DNA of 64,000 bases from JACDAN01 sp035535195 (GCA_035535195.1 DATLQK010000034.1:1-64000), one strand, 5' to 3'; counted from the first letter of the stretch, positions 8,100 through 16,814 are shown. Notes: a model not told the origin generated them from the sequence alone. Numbers and translations are program-made.

Positions 8100-8534
8100 A
8101 TGAGGGACCTGTTGCGGACGGCGGCCCGAGGAGTTCTCGGCGCCATGGCCATGACGGTCGTCCGCCGGATCACCGTCGATCTCGGGCTGGTTCAGAAGCC
8201 TCCGCCAGAGGAGATCGCCACCGAGGGCGTCCCGGCTTGCCTAGCGCAAGTCGCACCCGAGCACCGCGAAACCGCTATCGAGCTCCTTCACTGGGGGGTC
8301 GGCGCAATTGGCGGAATCGGGTTCGGCATCCTTCCGGCTGGCGTTCGCCGACGCCGCTGGGCAGGCGCCGCCTACGGCCTCGCGATCCTGGGTGTCTTCG
8401 AAGTCGCTGTGGCCCCGTGGCTGGGGATTGGCACGAAGGATCGGGCTATCTCGGAGCGGTTAGCCCTGGCAGGGGATCACGTGCTGTACGGGATCGTCCT
8501 GGTCGACCAGAGCGAAGGCGGGCTCAGCGGCTGA
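8100..8534 (+). CDS. Conserved integral membrane protein
   Basis: 144 residues preceded by GAAGGAGG. Hydrophobic segments lie near residues 8-22, 65-80, 90-105 and 125-135. The RGVLGAMAMTVVR start and the HWGVGAIGGIGFGILP core resemble small membrane proteins with glycine-rich paired helices (DUF1440-like); the resemblance is weak. Function unknown. Confidence 0.7.
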   Translation: MRDLLRTAARGVLGAMAMTVVRRITVDLGLVQKPPPEEIATEGVPACLAQVAPEHRETAIELLHWGVGAIGGIGFGILPAGVRRRRWAGAAYGLAILGVFEVAVAPWLGIGTKDRAISERLALAGDHVLYGIVLVDQSEGGLSG

Positions 8535-8569
8535 TCGTCCCGAGTAGGATCAGGCGCGGGACGGCGCTG

Positions 8570-8725
8570 CCGGACGGACGCCGATCGAGGCTCGGGAGAC
8601 GTTGACCGCCTGGCAGCAACCTCGACCGGCACACCAGCGGCGAGCACCACGGCGAGATCGTCCGCACGCTCCGGGGTCAGCTTCGTTGGACGCGCGATCG
8701 CCGCAGTTTTGTCCAACCAGCGCAC
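8570..8725 (-). pseudogene. Remnant of a helix-turn-helix protein
   Basis: On the minus strand one frame reads IARPTKLTPERADDLAVVLA then AGVPVEVAA; after a frame change VNVSRASIGVRP follows. Together this is the usual pattern of terminase-small-subunit-like or phage-type HTH proteins (RPTKLTPE, then AG-x4-AA, then GVSRA). The remainder of the 8535-8919 gap is without a supportable gene. Confidence 0.45.
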
Positions 8726-8919
8726 GGCGCCGACTTTTTTCGCAGCGAAGGTAGCTCCCGTCCAGCCCTCGACCGGAGGCGCGAGGTCCTACCACTGGGC
8801 TCAGCCGCGATTGGACTAGCGGAGTGGCTACCTCACAAGAGTCGCGCAGGTTGCGCGACGGAAACACGGTCGTCGCGCTGCGTTTCGCACCGCGCTGCCG
8901 GCGAATCTACGCTGACGGG

Positions 8920-10587
8920 ATGCTGGCCGTTGCCCGGCGCTGGCTGTCTTGCTCCGTGGCCGCACTCCGCGCGGCTCTAGAGGACCAGCAACTGCGGCGC
9001 GTGCAGCTCGGCTGGGCCTGCTCGACGGCGGGCGAGTTCATGTCGATCATCGCCCTCGGGCTCTTCGCCTATCAGGCGGGTGGTGCCACGGCGGTCGGCG
9101 TGGTGGCGGTCGTGCAGATGGTGCCCGCGATGCTGTTGTCGCCGGTCGTCGGCGTTCTCGGCGATCGCTTCCGCCGCGAGCTCGTCGTGATCGGCGCCGA
9201 CGCCCTTCGGGGAACCGTGATGGGACTGGCCGCGGTCGCGGCCGCATCGGACGCCCCGGTTGCCACCGTCTACGTGCTCGCGGCGGTCCTCGCGCTGGGG
9301 TCGCACGCCTACTACCCGTCGCAGACCGCACTCGTCCCGCTGCTGGCGCGTGCGGCCGACGACGTCACCGCTGCGAGCGCCGCGTCGAGCCTCCTCCGGA
9401 ACGCGTCCGGCCTGCTGGCGCCCGCGCTCGCGGGGCTCGTCCTCCTCGTCGGCAGCGTGACCGTTCTGTTCGTCCTCTCGGCCGGCCTGTTCGTGCTCGG
9501 GGCGGTCGCGGTCGCGGGGATCGGGCGCACGGACAGCGTCCGGAGCGCGCCGCCGATGGCCCGCGTGCTCGACGAGGTCGCAAGCGGGTTCCGCGCAGCC
9601 GCGCGCGATCGGGGCATCGCGCTCGTGCTCGGACTGTTCGCTGCGCACGGCGTGGCACGAGGCGCGGTCGGCGTCCTGCTCGTCGTCGTGCCGCTGGAGC
9701 TGCTTGACACCGGCGAATCGGGCGTCGGCTTCATGACCGCAGCGATCGGCTTCGGCGGACTCTTGGGTGCCGTCGCGACGGCGGCCCTCGTCGGGAAGCG
9801 GACGCTCGCCGGCCCGATGGCGGCGGGTCTCGCCGGGACGGGCGGCGCGCTCTTGGTCGCGGGCGCCGTGCCCGCGGCCGCACTCGTGGTCCTCTGCATG
9901 ACGGCCGTCGGAGTCGGCTTCGCGCTCGTTTCGGTCGTCGGCTCGACGATCCTCGTCCGCTCGACCCGCGACGACGTGCTCGCCCGCGTGCTCGGCGTGC
10001 TCGGCACCGTGCGCGCGGGCGCGATGGCGCTCGGATCGGTCGTCGCTCCCGTCCTCGTCGCCGTCGGGGGGCCGCGGATCGCGCTCGCCGCGACAGGAGC
10101 GGTGCTCGTCGGCGTCGCGGCGACCGCACGAGGAGGCGTGCTGGCGCTGGACGCGCGTTCGCAGGTGCCCGAACCCGAGCTGCGGCTGCTCCGGGCAGCG
10201 CCGGTGTTCGCCCCGATCTTGCCGGTCGCGCTCGAGAGGCTGGCGGCCAGGCTCGAGCCGATCGCGGTTCCGTGCGGACGGGAGATCGTCCACCAAGGCG
10301 ATGCTGGTGAATGCGTCTACCTCGTCGCCGAGGGACGGCTCGTGGTCGAGACCCACGGCCGCGCGCTCGAGGAGATCGGCGCCTCTGAACTCTTCGGCGA
10401 GATGGCGCTTCTCCGCGACGCGCCACGCAACGCGACGGTGCGGGCGATCGAGGACTCGCGCGTGCTCCGGCTCGAGCGAAGCGAGTTCCTCGCCGCCGTC
10501 ACGGGCCATCCGGTGAGCTCCCAGCAAGCGTCGGATCTCGTCTCAACGAGGCTGGAGCTGCGGCGCCGCATCCTCGGGGAGGGTTAG
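8920..10587 (+). CDS. MFS transporter fused to a cyclic nucleotide-binding domain
   Basis: About 555 residues. The first roughly 390 form a major facilitator with 10 to 12 hydrophobic segments and the loop motif GVLGDRFRRE between helices 2 and 3; residues about 430 to 540 are a cNMP-binding (CAP-type) beta barrel with GDAGECVYLVAEGRL and the phosphate-binding cassette FGEMALLRDAPRNATV. A frame continues upstream to a GTG at 8824, but TACGCT (8908-8913) sits 6 nt before the ATG at 8920, so a leaderless start there is preferred. No DNA-binding domain follows. The fusion suggests efflux or uptake gated by a cyclic nucleotide, or use of the barrel as a membrane-tethered sensor; inference. A second cNMP-domain gene follows at 10968. 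Confidence 0.88.
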   Translation: MLAVARRWLSCSVAALRAALEDQQLRRVQLGWACSTAGEFMSIIALGLFAYQAGGATAVGVVAVVQMVPAMLLSPVVGVLGDRFRRELVVIGADALRGTVMGLAAVAAASDAPVATVYVLAAVLALGSHAYYPSQTALVPLLARAADDVTAASAASSLLRNASGLLAPALAGLVLLVGSVTVLFVLSAGLFVLGAVAVAGIGRTDSVRSAPPMARVLDEVASGFRAAARDRGIALVLGLFAAHGVARGAVGVLLVVVPLELLDTGESGVGFMTAAIGFGGLLGAVATAALVGKRTLAGPMAAGLAGTGGALLVAGAVPAAALVVLCMTAVGVGFALVSVVGSTILVRSTRDDVLARVLGVLGTVRAGAMALGSVVAPVLVAVGGPRIALAATGAVLVGVAATARGGVLALDARSQVPEPELRLLRAAPVFAPILPVALERLAARLEPIAVPCGREIVHQGDAGECVYLVAEGRLVVETHGRALEEIGASELFGEMALLRDAPRNATVRAIEDSRVLRLERSEFLAAVTGHPVSSQQASDLVSTRLELRRRILGEG

Positions 10588-10716
10588 GCACGCATGGCGG
10601 TGATTGGATCGAGCACGTTCTAGCCCGGTCTGCGAAACCAGCGCTGATCCGCGCAGCCACGCGGTCTAGCGGCGTCTTCTGACCGATTCCCTGCCCGAAC
10701 GATCCACGGCGTTCCC

Positions 10717-10764
10717 GGACACGCTCGGACAGTCTCGGACGGTCTTGGACAGGGTAAAAAAAGG
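10717..10764 (+). repeat. GGAC 10-bp repeat array, copy 2
   Basis: Four 10-bp units in exact register: GGACACGCTC, GGACAGTCTC, GGACGGTCTT, GGACAGGGTA, followed by a 7-A run and GG. Copy 1 is at 4570-4599. The interval 10588-10967 between the two cNMP-domain genes shows no other clear feature. Confidence 0.65.
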
Positions 10765-10967
10765 TGCGTGCGCGAGGGGCGTAGCAAGGGGGTCTCGTAT
10801 GCGCTCGGCTCAAAGAGGTTGTCCCGCAATTAGCTGTGCGCGGAAAGGCTCATTGCGCCGCTGTGTACGGGGGGTTGGTCGGCGTCCGCTTCGAGGGACC
10901 AGGAGGCCCGCGGCGGCCGCGCTGGCGGTCGTTGCACGCCGCCGCATCCGCAGATAGCCTCGCTCGC

Positions 10968-11459
10968 GTGGGAGGGGCACGAGAAGCCGGCGACGTCGCT
11001 GAGCGCCCCTCTCTCCAAATGCTGATGCGGCGATCCTGGGATCGGCCGACTCAGCGTGATTGGAGCGAAGTCATCGGCGCGCTACCTCTCTTCTCTCGGG
11101 TGCCGAAGCGCCAGGTTCGCGCGATCGCCAAGCTGGCTTGGGTTGTCGACCACGCCCCGGGTGAGGTCATCGTCCAGGCCGGGGAGCAAGGCAACTCGAT
11201 GTACCTCATGCTCGAGGGTCGTGCGCGCGTCGTCGGAAGGTCACGCATCCTGCGGCCGGGCGATTTCTTCGGAGAAATGGCGCTGATCGACGGCGGCCCG
11301 CGCTCGGCGACGATCATTGCGGCAAGCCAAGTGCGGGTGATGATGCTGCAGCGGCGAGCCTTCCTCAAGGCGCTGAAGCAGAATCCGCAGATCGGTCTCG
11401 CGATCATGGAAGTCCTCGCCGAGCGCGTGCGCCGGCTCGAGCGCGCCGTCTCGGCCTAA
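10968..11459 (+). CDS. Stand-alone cyclic nucleotide-binding domain protein
   Basis: 163 residues from the GTG at 10968, chosen because TAGCCT (10955-10960) lies 7 nt upstream; the longer frame from 10836 begins with low-complexity Arg/Ala sequence. The CAP-type barrel shows GEVIVQAGEQGNSMYLMLEG and the cassette FFGEMALIDGGPRSATI. It ends in an amphipathic helix (VLAERVRRLERAV) and has no helix-turn-helix, so it is not a standard Crp regulator. It resembles the barrel of the upstream MFS fusion (FGEMAL...PR.AT), so the two may sense the same ligand. Confidence 0.87.
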   Translation: MGGAREAGDVAERPSLQMLMRRSWDRPTQRDWSEVIGALPLFSRVPKRQVRAIAKLAWVVDHAPGEVIVQAGEQGNSMYLMLEGRARVVGRSRILRPGDFFGEMALIDGGPRSATIIAASQVRVMMLQRRAFLKALKQNPQIGLAIMEVLAERVRRLERAVSA

Positions 11460-11481
11460 CCTGCCACCAGGGCTCCGCCCC

Positions 11482-12099
11482 TCAGGGCGACCCTTGCCAG
11501 TCGGGGCCGCCCTCGATCACGCCGTTCGTCGCAGTGATCTGCCGCGCGCCGGTCCCGTCTCGGCGCATCACGAAGAGCTCCTGGTTCGCGCCGTCGGGCA
11601 TCCACGTGAAGGCGATCAGCCGGCCGTCGCGCGTAACGGGCGTCGCCCTGGTCCGTGAGCCTCCGCTGGCGACTCCGTCCGCGCGCATCGCGTAGATCTG
11701 GAACAGGCCGGTTCGGGCGCTTGCGAACGCGATCCGTCGTCCGTCGGGCGACCAGGTCGGCTGGCGGTCCGAGAGGTGGTTGTTGGTCACCCGGTGCAGA
11801 GCCGACCCGTCGGCCGCCATCACGAAGATCTCGGGATCGTGGTCGCCCTGTGCGATGGCCGAGATCGCGATGCGTCGACCGTTCGGTGACCAGGCCGCGC
11901 CCTGGACGTCGAGCAGCCCGGCCGGCGTGATGTCACGCGCCGGTGCCGTCGGCCGCGGAGGCGAACAGCCGACCCCACGGCGGGGCGTTCCCTCCGGGCG
12001 GACGAAGGTAGAGGAGCTGCCCGGGCCGCGCGGGTGACGGCTTCGCGCTTGCGCCAAGAGAGCGGCGAGCAGGAGCCCAAGGAGCGCGCGACGCCACAT
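11482..12099 (-). CDS. Secreted TolB-like beta-propeller protein, probably frameshifted
   Basis: 205 residues. The start at 12099 gives a signal peptide MWRRALLGLLLAALLAQA. The C-terminal part has WD40-like/TolB repeats: WSPNGRRIAISAIAQGDHDP, WSPDGRRIAFASARTGLFQI and RRDGTGARQIT. Between about 12045 and 11940 the stated frame reads poor sequence, whereas a shifted frame reads QLLYLRPPGGNAPPWGRLFA then SAADGTGA, which is what the family should have. Two compensating indels are therefore likely, by decay or sequencing error. Short for a propeller (about three blades). Confidence 0.7.
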   Translation of the reverse strand: MWRRALLGLLLAALLAQARSRHPRGPGSSSTFVRPEGTPRRGVGCSPPRPTAPARDITPAGLLDVQGAAWSPNGRRIAISAIAQGDHDPEIFVMAADGSALHRVTNNHLSDRQPTWSPDGRRIAFASARTGLFQIYAMRADGVASGGSRTRATPVTRDGRLIAFTWMPDGANQELFVMRRDGTGARQITATNGVIEGGPDWQGSP

Positions 12100-12151
12100 G
12101 GCTCGTCCGTTCTTCCCCCGCGGGGCGTCCCGCGAATCCGTGAAGTCTCCC

Positions 12152-12883
12152 CTAGAAGCGCGGGGACGCGGGCCCGGCGTTCCACCAGCCTGCGCCCTTG
12201 CCGCGGAGGCTCTCTTCGCGCTCCTCAACCTCGCGCTCCCGGCGTTCCAGCGCCTCGACCCGCGACTTGGTCTCGGCCTCGACCGCCGCGACGCGGCGCT
12301 CTCGCTCCGCGAGCCGGTTCTCCTGGGCGAAGAGGCCGTGCTGCTTGGCCTCGATGTCCTGGGTGCGGCGCCGGAGCTCCTCGTTCTGGTCCCGGAGCTC
12401 GCGCTCCCGCGACGCCACTGTGGACTCGCGGCGTGTGATGTCCGCCTGGCTCAGGAGGTGCCGGTGGTCGGCCTCCTCGAGCCGCTTGATGCGCTCCTGG
12501 AGCTCCTTCACCTGCGCCTGCGCGTCGGCGAGCTGCTGCTCCGCCTGCGCGCGGACCTCGCCCAGCGCCGCCTCGGCACGGTCGAGCTGGCGGATCAGGT
12601 GGTCGATCCGGGCGTGCCCCTCGAGCTCCCGCGCTCCCGACTCGGTGAGCCGCCGCTCGCGGTGCTCGATCTCGGCCTCGACCTCCTCAACCTCGGTGTG
12701 CCGCTCGATCAGCTCTTCTTCGCGCTCGCGGATGCTGCGCTCGATCCCGTCGAGTTCGGTCCCCCGCTCGTCGAGCATGTCGACCGCGCTCCGCAGAACA
12801 CGCCGCTCGAGGCGGCTGCCCAGGCGCGCGCGAAAGCCCTGCGGGGCCCAGTCGTCGTTGACGGCGGCGTCGGAGTCGGACAT
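12152..12883 (-). CDS. Coiled-coil protein of unknown function
   Basis: 243 residues, almost entirely Glu/Arg/Leu heptad sequence from about residue 40 to 230 (for example IREREEELIERHTEVEEVEA), so it should form a long coiled coil. No signal peptide or membrane helix. It ends with a short Gly/Trp tail (GKGAGWWNAG). Possibly a structural or scaffold protein; nothing in the neighbours (HIT protein upstream, TolB-like gene downstream) points to a role. Confidence 0.8.
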   Translation of the reverse strand: MSDSDAAVNDDWAPQGFRARLGSRLERRVLRSAVDMLDERGTELDGIERSIREREEELIERHTEVEEVEAEIEHRERRLTESGARELEGHARIDHLIRQLDRAEAALGEVRAQAEQQLADAQAQVKELQERIKRLEEADHRHLLSQADITRRESTVASRERELRDQNEELRRRTQDIEAKQHGLFAQENRLAERERRVAAVEAETKSRVEALERREREVEEREESLRGKGAGWWNAGPASPRF

Positions 12884-12927
12884 GCGGTTGGTGATCCCAT
12901 CGGCAGCCGCCCCAGACCGCTTGAGCG

Positions 12928-13407
12928 TTAGGACGGCCAGGCTTCGGCCAGTTTGCGACGGGTGTCCGCCAGGTGCTCGGGGATCACCTTCACGTCCGCC
13001 AGCACCGGCATGAAGTTCGTGTCGCCGGCCCAGCGCGGGACGAGATGGAGGTGGACGTGGTCGATCACCCCGGCGCCGGCGATCCGGCCGAGGTTCCAGC
13101 CGACGTTGTAGCCCTGCGGCCCGTAGACCTGGGCCAGCGCGCCTATTCCCTGCGCGGCGAACTGGTGGATCTCGAGCGCCTCGCCGTCGCCGAGCTCCGC
13201 GAACTCGGCGACGTGTCGGTACGGCGCCACCATCAGGTGTCCGGAAGCGTAGGGGAACTTGTTCAGGAGCGCGAACGCCTCGCGGCCGCGATGCACGACG
13301 AGACCGGCCTCGTCCTCCGCCTCGGCGGCGGTGCAGAAGATGCAGCCGTCGTGCTCGTCCGCCTTCACGACGTACTCGAGACGCCAGGGAGCCCAGAGGC
13401 GCTCCAC
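12928..13407 (-). CDS. HIT family hydrolase/phosphorylase (Ap4A type)
   Basis: Nucleotide-binding HIT protein of 159 residues. The histidine triad is HVHLHLVP (about residues 118-125), and an N-terminal WAPWRLEYV followed by CIFC matches the actinobacterial diadenosine tetraphosphate phosphorylase branch. The start is the GTG at 13407, one base after the corA stop; the longer frame that overlaps corA is not needed. Likely degrades Ap4A or other dinucleotides in the cytoplasm and is co-transcribed with corA. Confidence 0.9.
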   Translation of the reverse strand: MERLWAPWRLEYVVKADEHDGCIFCTAAEAEDEAGLVVHRGREAFALLNKFPYASGHLMVAPYRHVAEFAELGDGEALEIHQFAAQGIGALAQVYGPQGYNVGWNLGRIAGAGVIDHVHLHLVPRWAGDTNFMPVLADVKVIPEHLADTRRKLAEAWPS

Positions 13408-13408
13408 G

Positions 13409-14389
13409 CTAGAAGAACCGCTTGTAGCGGAAGAAGGCGAGGAGCGCGATGAGGACGCCCGCCATCGCACCGAGCATCACCCAGAAGGCGGCCGCGGTCT
13501 CGAAACCCGGGAAGTGGACGTTCATCCCGAAGATGCTCGCGATCAGCGTCAGCGGCAGAAGCACGACGCTGAAGATCGTCAGTACGCGCAGCACGTCGTT
13601 CTGGCGGTGCTGGAGTGCCGACTCGTTGGTGGTCTCGAGTGCCTCGACGACCTCCTTGTAGTTGTCGAGGACGTCCCAGATTCGCTCGGAGGCGTCGACG
13701 AGGTCGTCGAAGTAGAGCTCCAGGTCCTCCGGGAGGAAGCGCTCGACGTGCCGCTCGAGCACGCGCAGCGTCGGCCGCTGCGGCTTGACGATCTTTCGGT
13801 AGCTGATGATCTCCTGCTTCGCCCTCGAGATGTCGCGGACGACCTCCTCGAAGCGGTCTTCGTCGATGTCGTCCTCGATCCGGTCGAGCTTGTGCCCGAT
13901 CTTGTCGAGGATCGGGAAGCAGTAGTCGAAGAGGTCGTCGAGGACGTGGTAGAGCAGGTACCCCGACCCCTTCCCGAACAGGTTGTCGCGTAGCTCCGGG
14001 TCGTCCTGGACGCGCTGGAAGAGCCGCGTGACCGGCAGCAGCTCGACGGTGGGCAGGGTGACGAGGTAGTCCGGCCCGAGGAAGACGTCGAGCTCGCCGG
14101 CGTTCAGGCGCTGGACGTTCTTGTCGTAGACCGGGAAGTGGAGGACGACGAAGCGGTAGTCGTCGTACTCGTCGACCTTCGGGCGCTGGCGCTTCGAGAG
14201 GACGTCCTCGACGTCGAGCGGGTGCCAGCCGAAGCGCTCCGCGAGCGTGGTGGCTTCCTCCTTCGCCGGCGCGTCGAGGAGGACCCAGGTCAGGCCGTTG
14301 GCGCTGACCTCAGCGGGCTGGCGTACCGGAGGTGCGGCGACCTCGCGCGTGCTGCGCGAGCGCGAGCGGATGCGGGGCAAGCTCGGCAT
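13409..14389 (-). CDS. corA: CorA-type magnesium/divalent cation transporter (1)
   Basis: 326 residues: a soluble N-terminal alpha/beta domain, a long helix with many acidic residues (DRIEDDIDEDRFEEVVRDIS), then two C-terminal membrane helices with the GMN filter signature in IFGMNVHFPG and the basic tail FRYKRFF. The pentamer imports Mg2+ or Co2+. Divergent from a second corA-type gene at 14481, with promoters presumably in the 91-bp gap. Confidence 0.92.
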   Translation of the reverse strand: MPSLPRIRSRSRSTREVAAPPVRQPAEVSANGLTWVLLDAPAKEEATTLAERFGWHPLDVEDVLSKRQRPKVDEYDDYRFVVLHFPVYDKNVQRLNAGELDVFLGPDYLVTLPTVELLPVTRLFQRVQDDPELRDNLFGKGSGYLLYHVLDDLFDYCFPILDKIGHKLDRIEDDIDEDRFEEVVRDISRAKQEIISYRKIVKPQRPTLRVLERHVERFLPEDLELYFDDLVDASERIWDVLDNYKEVVEALETTNESALQHRQNDVLRVLTIFSVVLLPLTLIASIFGMNVHFPGFETAAAFWVMLGAMAGVLIALLAFFRYKRFF

Positions 14390-14480
14390 TGGTACTGAGC
14401 GGGTCGTCCGTCCTCATGGCTTTCGCCATCCTAGCTCTCAAGCCTCTTGTGCCCTGCCTCCACGCCCCATAATCGGGAGC

Positions 14481-15449
14481 GTGATCGTGGACATGGCGGT
14501 GTACGAGCACGGTGTGCGGCGGGCCGACGAGCTCGAGCTGGAGGATGCCTACGAGGCCTGCCGGATCGACGGGAGCTTTGCCTGGATCGGGCTCTACAAG
14601 CCGACGCCGGAAGAGCTGGAGGCGGTCCGGCGCGAGTTCAACCTGCACGAGGTCGCGATCGAGGACGCGCAGGTCGGCCACCAGCGGCCCAAGGTCGAGG
14701 TCTACGGGGAGTCGCTGTTCGTCGTCCTGAAGCCTGCGTCGTACGACGAGGAGGCCGAGGCGGTCGAGACCGGCGAGGTCCAGCTCTTCATCGGCGACGG
14801 CTTCGTGATCACGGTCCGACACGACGAGACCGACCTTCACAGCGTCCGTCTGGAGCTCGAGCGGCGGCCGGACCTGCTGCGGCACGGCCCGGCGGCGGTC
14901 CTCTACGGCGTCCTCGACAAGGTCGTCGACGACTACTTCCCGGTGATCGAGGCCGTCGACGAGGACATCGCGGAAGTCGAGGCCGACGTCTTCTCGCCGG
15001 CGCGCTCCAACCCGGCAGAGCGGATCTACAAGCTGAAGCGGGAGGCGCTGGAGCTCCACGACGCGGTCGCGCCGCTCGAGGAGCCGCTCGAGGCGATCGT
15101 CAACGGCTCGCTCCCGCGAGTGCCGGCGGACCTGAGGCCGTTCTTCCAGGACGTCCTCGACCACGTCGTCAAGGCGATCCGCGCACTCGACGGGTTCCGC
15201 GACATGCTGACGAGCGTCCTCACCGCCAACCTCACCCAGATCAGCGTGCGCCAGAACGAGGACACGCGGAAGATCTCCGCCTGGGCGGCGATCATCGCGG
15301 TCCCGACGCTCGTGAGCGGGGTCTACGGCATGAACTTCGACCACATGCCGGAGCTCGGGTGGCGGTTCGGCTACCCGCTCGCCCTGGCCGTGATGGCCGC
15401 GGTCTGCCTCGTCCTCTACCGCACGTTCAGGCGCGCGGGCTGGCTCTAG
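14481..15449 (+). CDS. corA: CorA-type magnesium/divalent cation transporter (2)
   Basis: 322 residues from the GTG at 14481; a CATAAT box (14468-14473) lies 7 nt upstream, suggesting a leaderless mRNA, and longer frames are shadows. The C-terminus shows two membrane helices with YGMNFDHMPELGW, the GMN signature followed by the MPEL loop typical of the main bacterial CorA branch. The first CorA has a different loop (VHFPG), so the two are not recent duplicates. A palindromic repeat begins directly after the stop. Confidence 0.92.
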   Translation: MIVDMAVYEHGVRRADELELEDAYEACRIDGSFAWIGLYKPTPEELEAVRREFNLHEVAIEDAQVGHQRPKVEVYGESLFVVLKPASYDEEAEAVETGEVQLFIGDGFVITVRHDETDLHSVRLELERRPDLLRHGPAAVLYGVLDKVVDDYFPVIEAVDEDIAEVEADVFSPARSNPAERIYKLKREALELHDAVAPLEEPLEAIVNGSLPRVPADLRPFFQDVLDHVVKAIRALDGFRDMLTSVLTANLTQISVRQNEDTRKISAWAAIIAVPTLVSGVYGMNFDHMPELGWRFGYPLALAVMAAVCLVLYRTFRRAGWL

Positions 15450-15451
15450 GT

Positions 15452-15528
15452 TCGCCGAAAGTCTCACGACTTTCGGCGAGAGAGCCGGACTCTCGAGCGG
15501 TACGTGAACAGAACGGGCGAAGCCCGTT
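15452..15528 (+). repeat. Dispersed palindromic module, copy A
   Basis: Perfect 12-bp stem with 4-nt loop: TCGCCGAAAGTC, TCAC, GACTTTCGGCGA (15452-15479). A second hairpin AACGGGC-GAA-GCCCGTT (15512-15528) follows after 32 bases. The same two-hairpin module occurs at 26987 and 43179, each time just behind a stop codon. It may serve as a transcript end, or be a REP/BIME-like mobile repeat. Confidence 0.8.
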
Positions 15529-15536
15529 CCGCGCCG

Positions 15537-16814
15537 CTAGCCGCCAGTCGGGCTGGGTGCCAGGGCCGTCTCGGTGCGACTGGGCGTGGTGCGGGCATGC
15601 CGCGGGATCGCGCGCTCCAGCGCGAGAGCAGTGGCTCCCGCAGCGAGGCAAACGACTGCAGCGGTCGGCCAGAGCGCGTTCGGCGCGTGGGCCAGCACGA
15701 TGCCGCCGACGGCGGGCCCGATTGCGAAGCCGACGCCCCACGAGAACGCGGACGCCGCCATGTACCGCCCGATCAGCGTGTGGTCGGCCAGGTCGGAGAC
15801 GAGCGGCGCCTGCACGGTGCCGTGGAGACATTCGCCGACTGCGATCACGCAGAAGGTGACGGCGAGCAGCAGCCAGGCCGTTGTCCCGCCGCTCATGCCG
15901 GCCAGAGGCACGAGCAGTAGGCCCGCCGCCCAGACGACGCCGAGCGCGGCGAGCGTCCGCATCCGCCGATGCCCCTCCAGGATCCGCGCCATCGGCAGCT
16001 GGGCGAGCACGATCACGAGCGTGTTGAGGAAGAAGAGGAGGCCGATCCCGCGCTCCGTCACGCCGGCCTCGTTCTTCGCGTACACAGGCAGGGTCTCGAG
16101 CTGTGACATGCCCGCCGTGATGAAGACGAAGTTCAGGGCGACGACGCCCATGAACACGCGGTTGCGCAGGACCTCGCGGTAGCCGCCGCGCGGAGCCTCC
16201 TCCTCGCGCCTCGGATGCGTGGGCTGCGGCACGGCGAGCAGGAAGATCGAGTAGAGGACGAACGTCGCCGCGTCGGCCAGGAACAGGACCGTGAACGTGC
16301 TCGGGTCGCTCGTCGTCGCGATCAGCCCGCCGGCAAGCCCGCCGAGCCCGATCCCGAGGTTCATCATCACCCGCTGCATCGCGAACGCCTGGTGCCGCTG
16401 GGCCTGCGGCGTGAGGCCGGCGATCAGCGAGGACTGGCTCGGCCAGAAGCCGCCGTTCCCCGCGCCGGCGATCGCACTGGCGAGGAAGCCCTGCCACGGC
16501 TCGTGGACGAAGACGTAGCCGCTAAAGCCGACCGCCATCAGCCAGAGCGAGACGGCGAGCGTCCGCTTCCCGCCGACGCGGTCGACCATCGTCCCGACGA
16601 CCGGGCCGGCGACGAGCCCGACCGCCGAGTTCGTCCCGACGATCAAGCCGGCGGTGTCGAGCGGGATCCCGCGGACGTTGTGGAGGTAGATGAAGAGGAA
16701 CGGGTAGGCGAGCCCGTTCCCGAGCGCGTTGACGAGCGCCCCCGCCTGCAGGTTCCGCACGCCGCCCGGTAGCGGCGGGTTCAGCGAGCGGAGGTAGGCG
16801 CGGGCGAGACGCAC
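15537..16814 (-). CDS. MFS transporter
   Basis: 425 residues with about 12 hydrophobic segments and the conserved loop GTMVDRVGGKRTLA between helices 2 and 3. The GAGNGGFWPSQSSLIAGL stretch is typical of drug-efflux-like MFS proteins. The C-terminal tail is Thr/Pro-rich and hydrophilic. Substrate unknown. Stands alone between palindromic repeat A and tRNA-Arg. Confidence 0.9.
   Translation of the reverse strand: MRLARAYLRSLNPPLPGGVRNLQAGALVNALGNGLAYPFLFIYLHNVRGIPLDTAGLIVGTNSAVGLVAGPVVGTMVDRVGGKRTLAVSLWLMAVGFSGYVFVHEPWQGFLASAIAGAGNGGFWPSQSSLIAGLTPQAQRHQAFAMQRVMMNLGIGLGGLAGGLIATTSDPSTFTVLFLADAATFVLYSIFLLAVPQPTHPRREEEAPRGGYREVLRNRVFMGVVALNFVFITAGMSQLETLPVYAKNEAGVTERGIGLLFFLNTLVIVLAQLPMARILEGHRRMRTLAALGVVWAAGLLLVPLAGMSGGTTAWLLLAVTFCVIAVGECLHGTVQAPLVSDLADHTLIGRYMAASAFSWGVGFAIGPAVGGIVLAHAPNALWPTAAVVCLAAGATALALERAIPRHARTTPSRTETALAPSPTGG

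Noticed and set aside
8770..8810. tRNA-like D-arm and anticodon-like stem on the minus strand
   Set aside because: No T-arm, no acceptor pairing and a 10-nt loop in place of the anticodon loop.
10620..10829. Minus-strand frames through the GGAC arrays, similar in both copies
   Set aside because: The likeness comes from the DNA repeat itself; no start signal and no conserved protein pattern outside the repeat.
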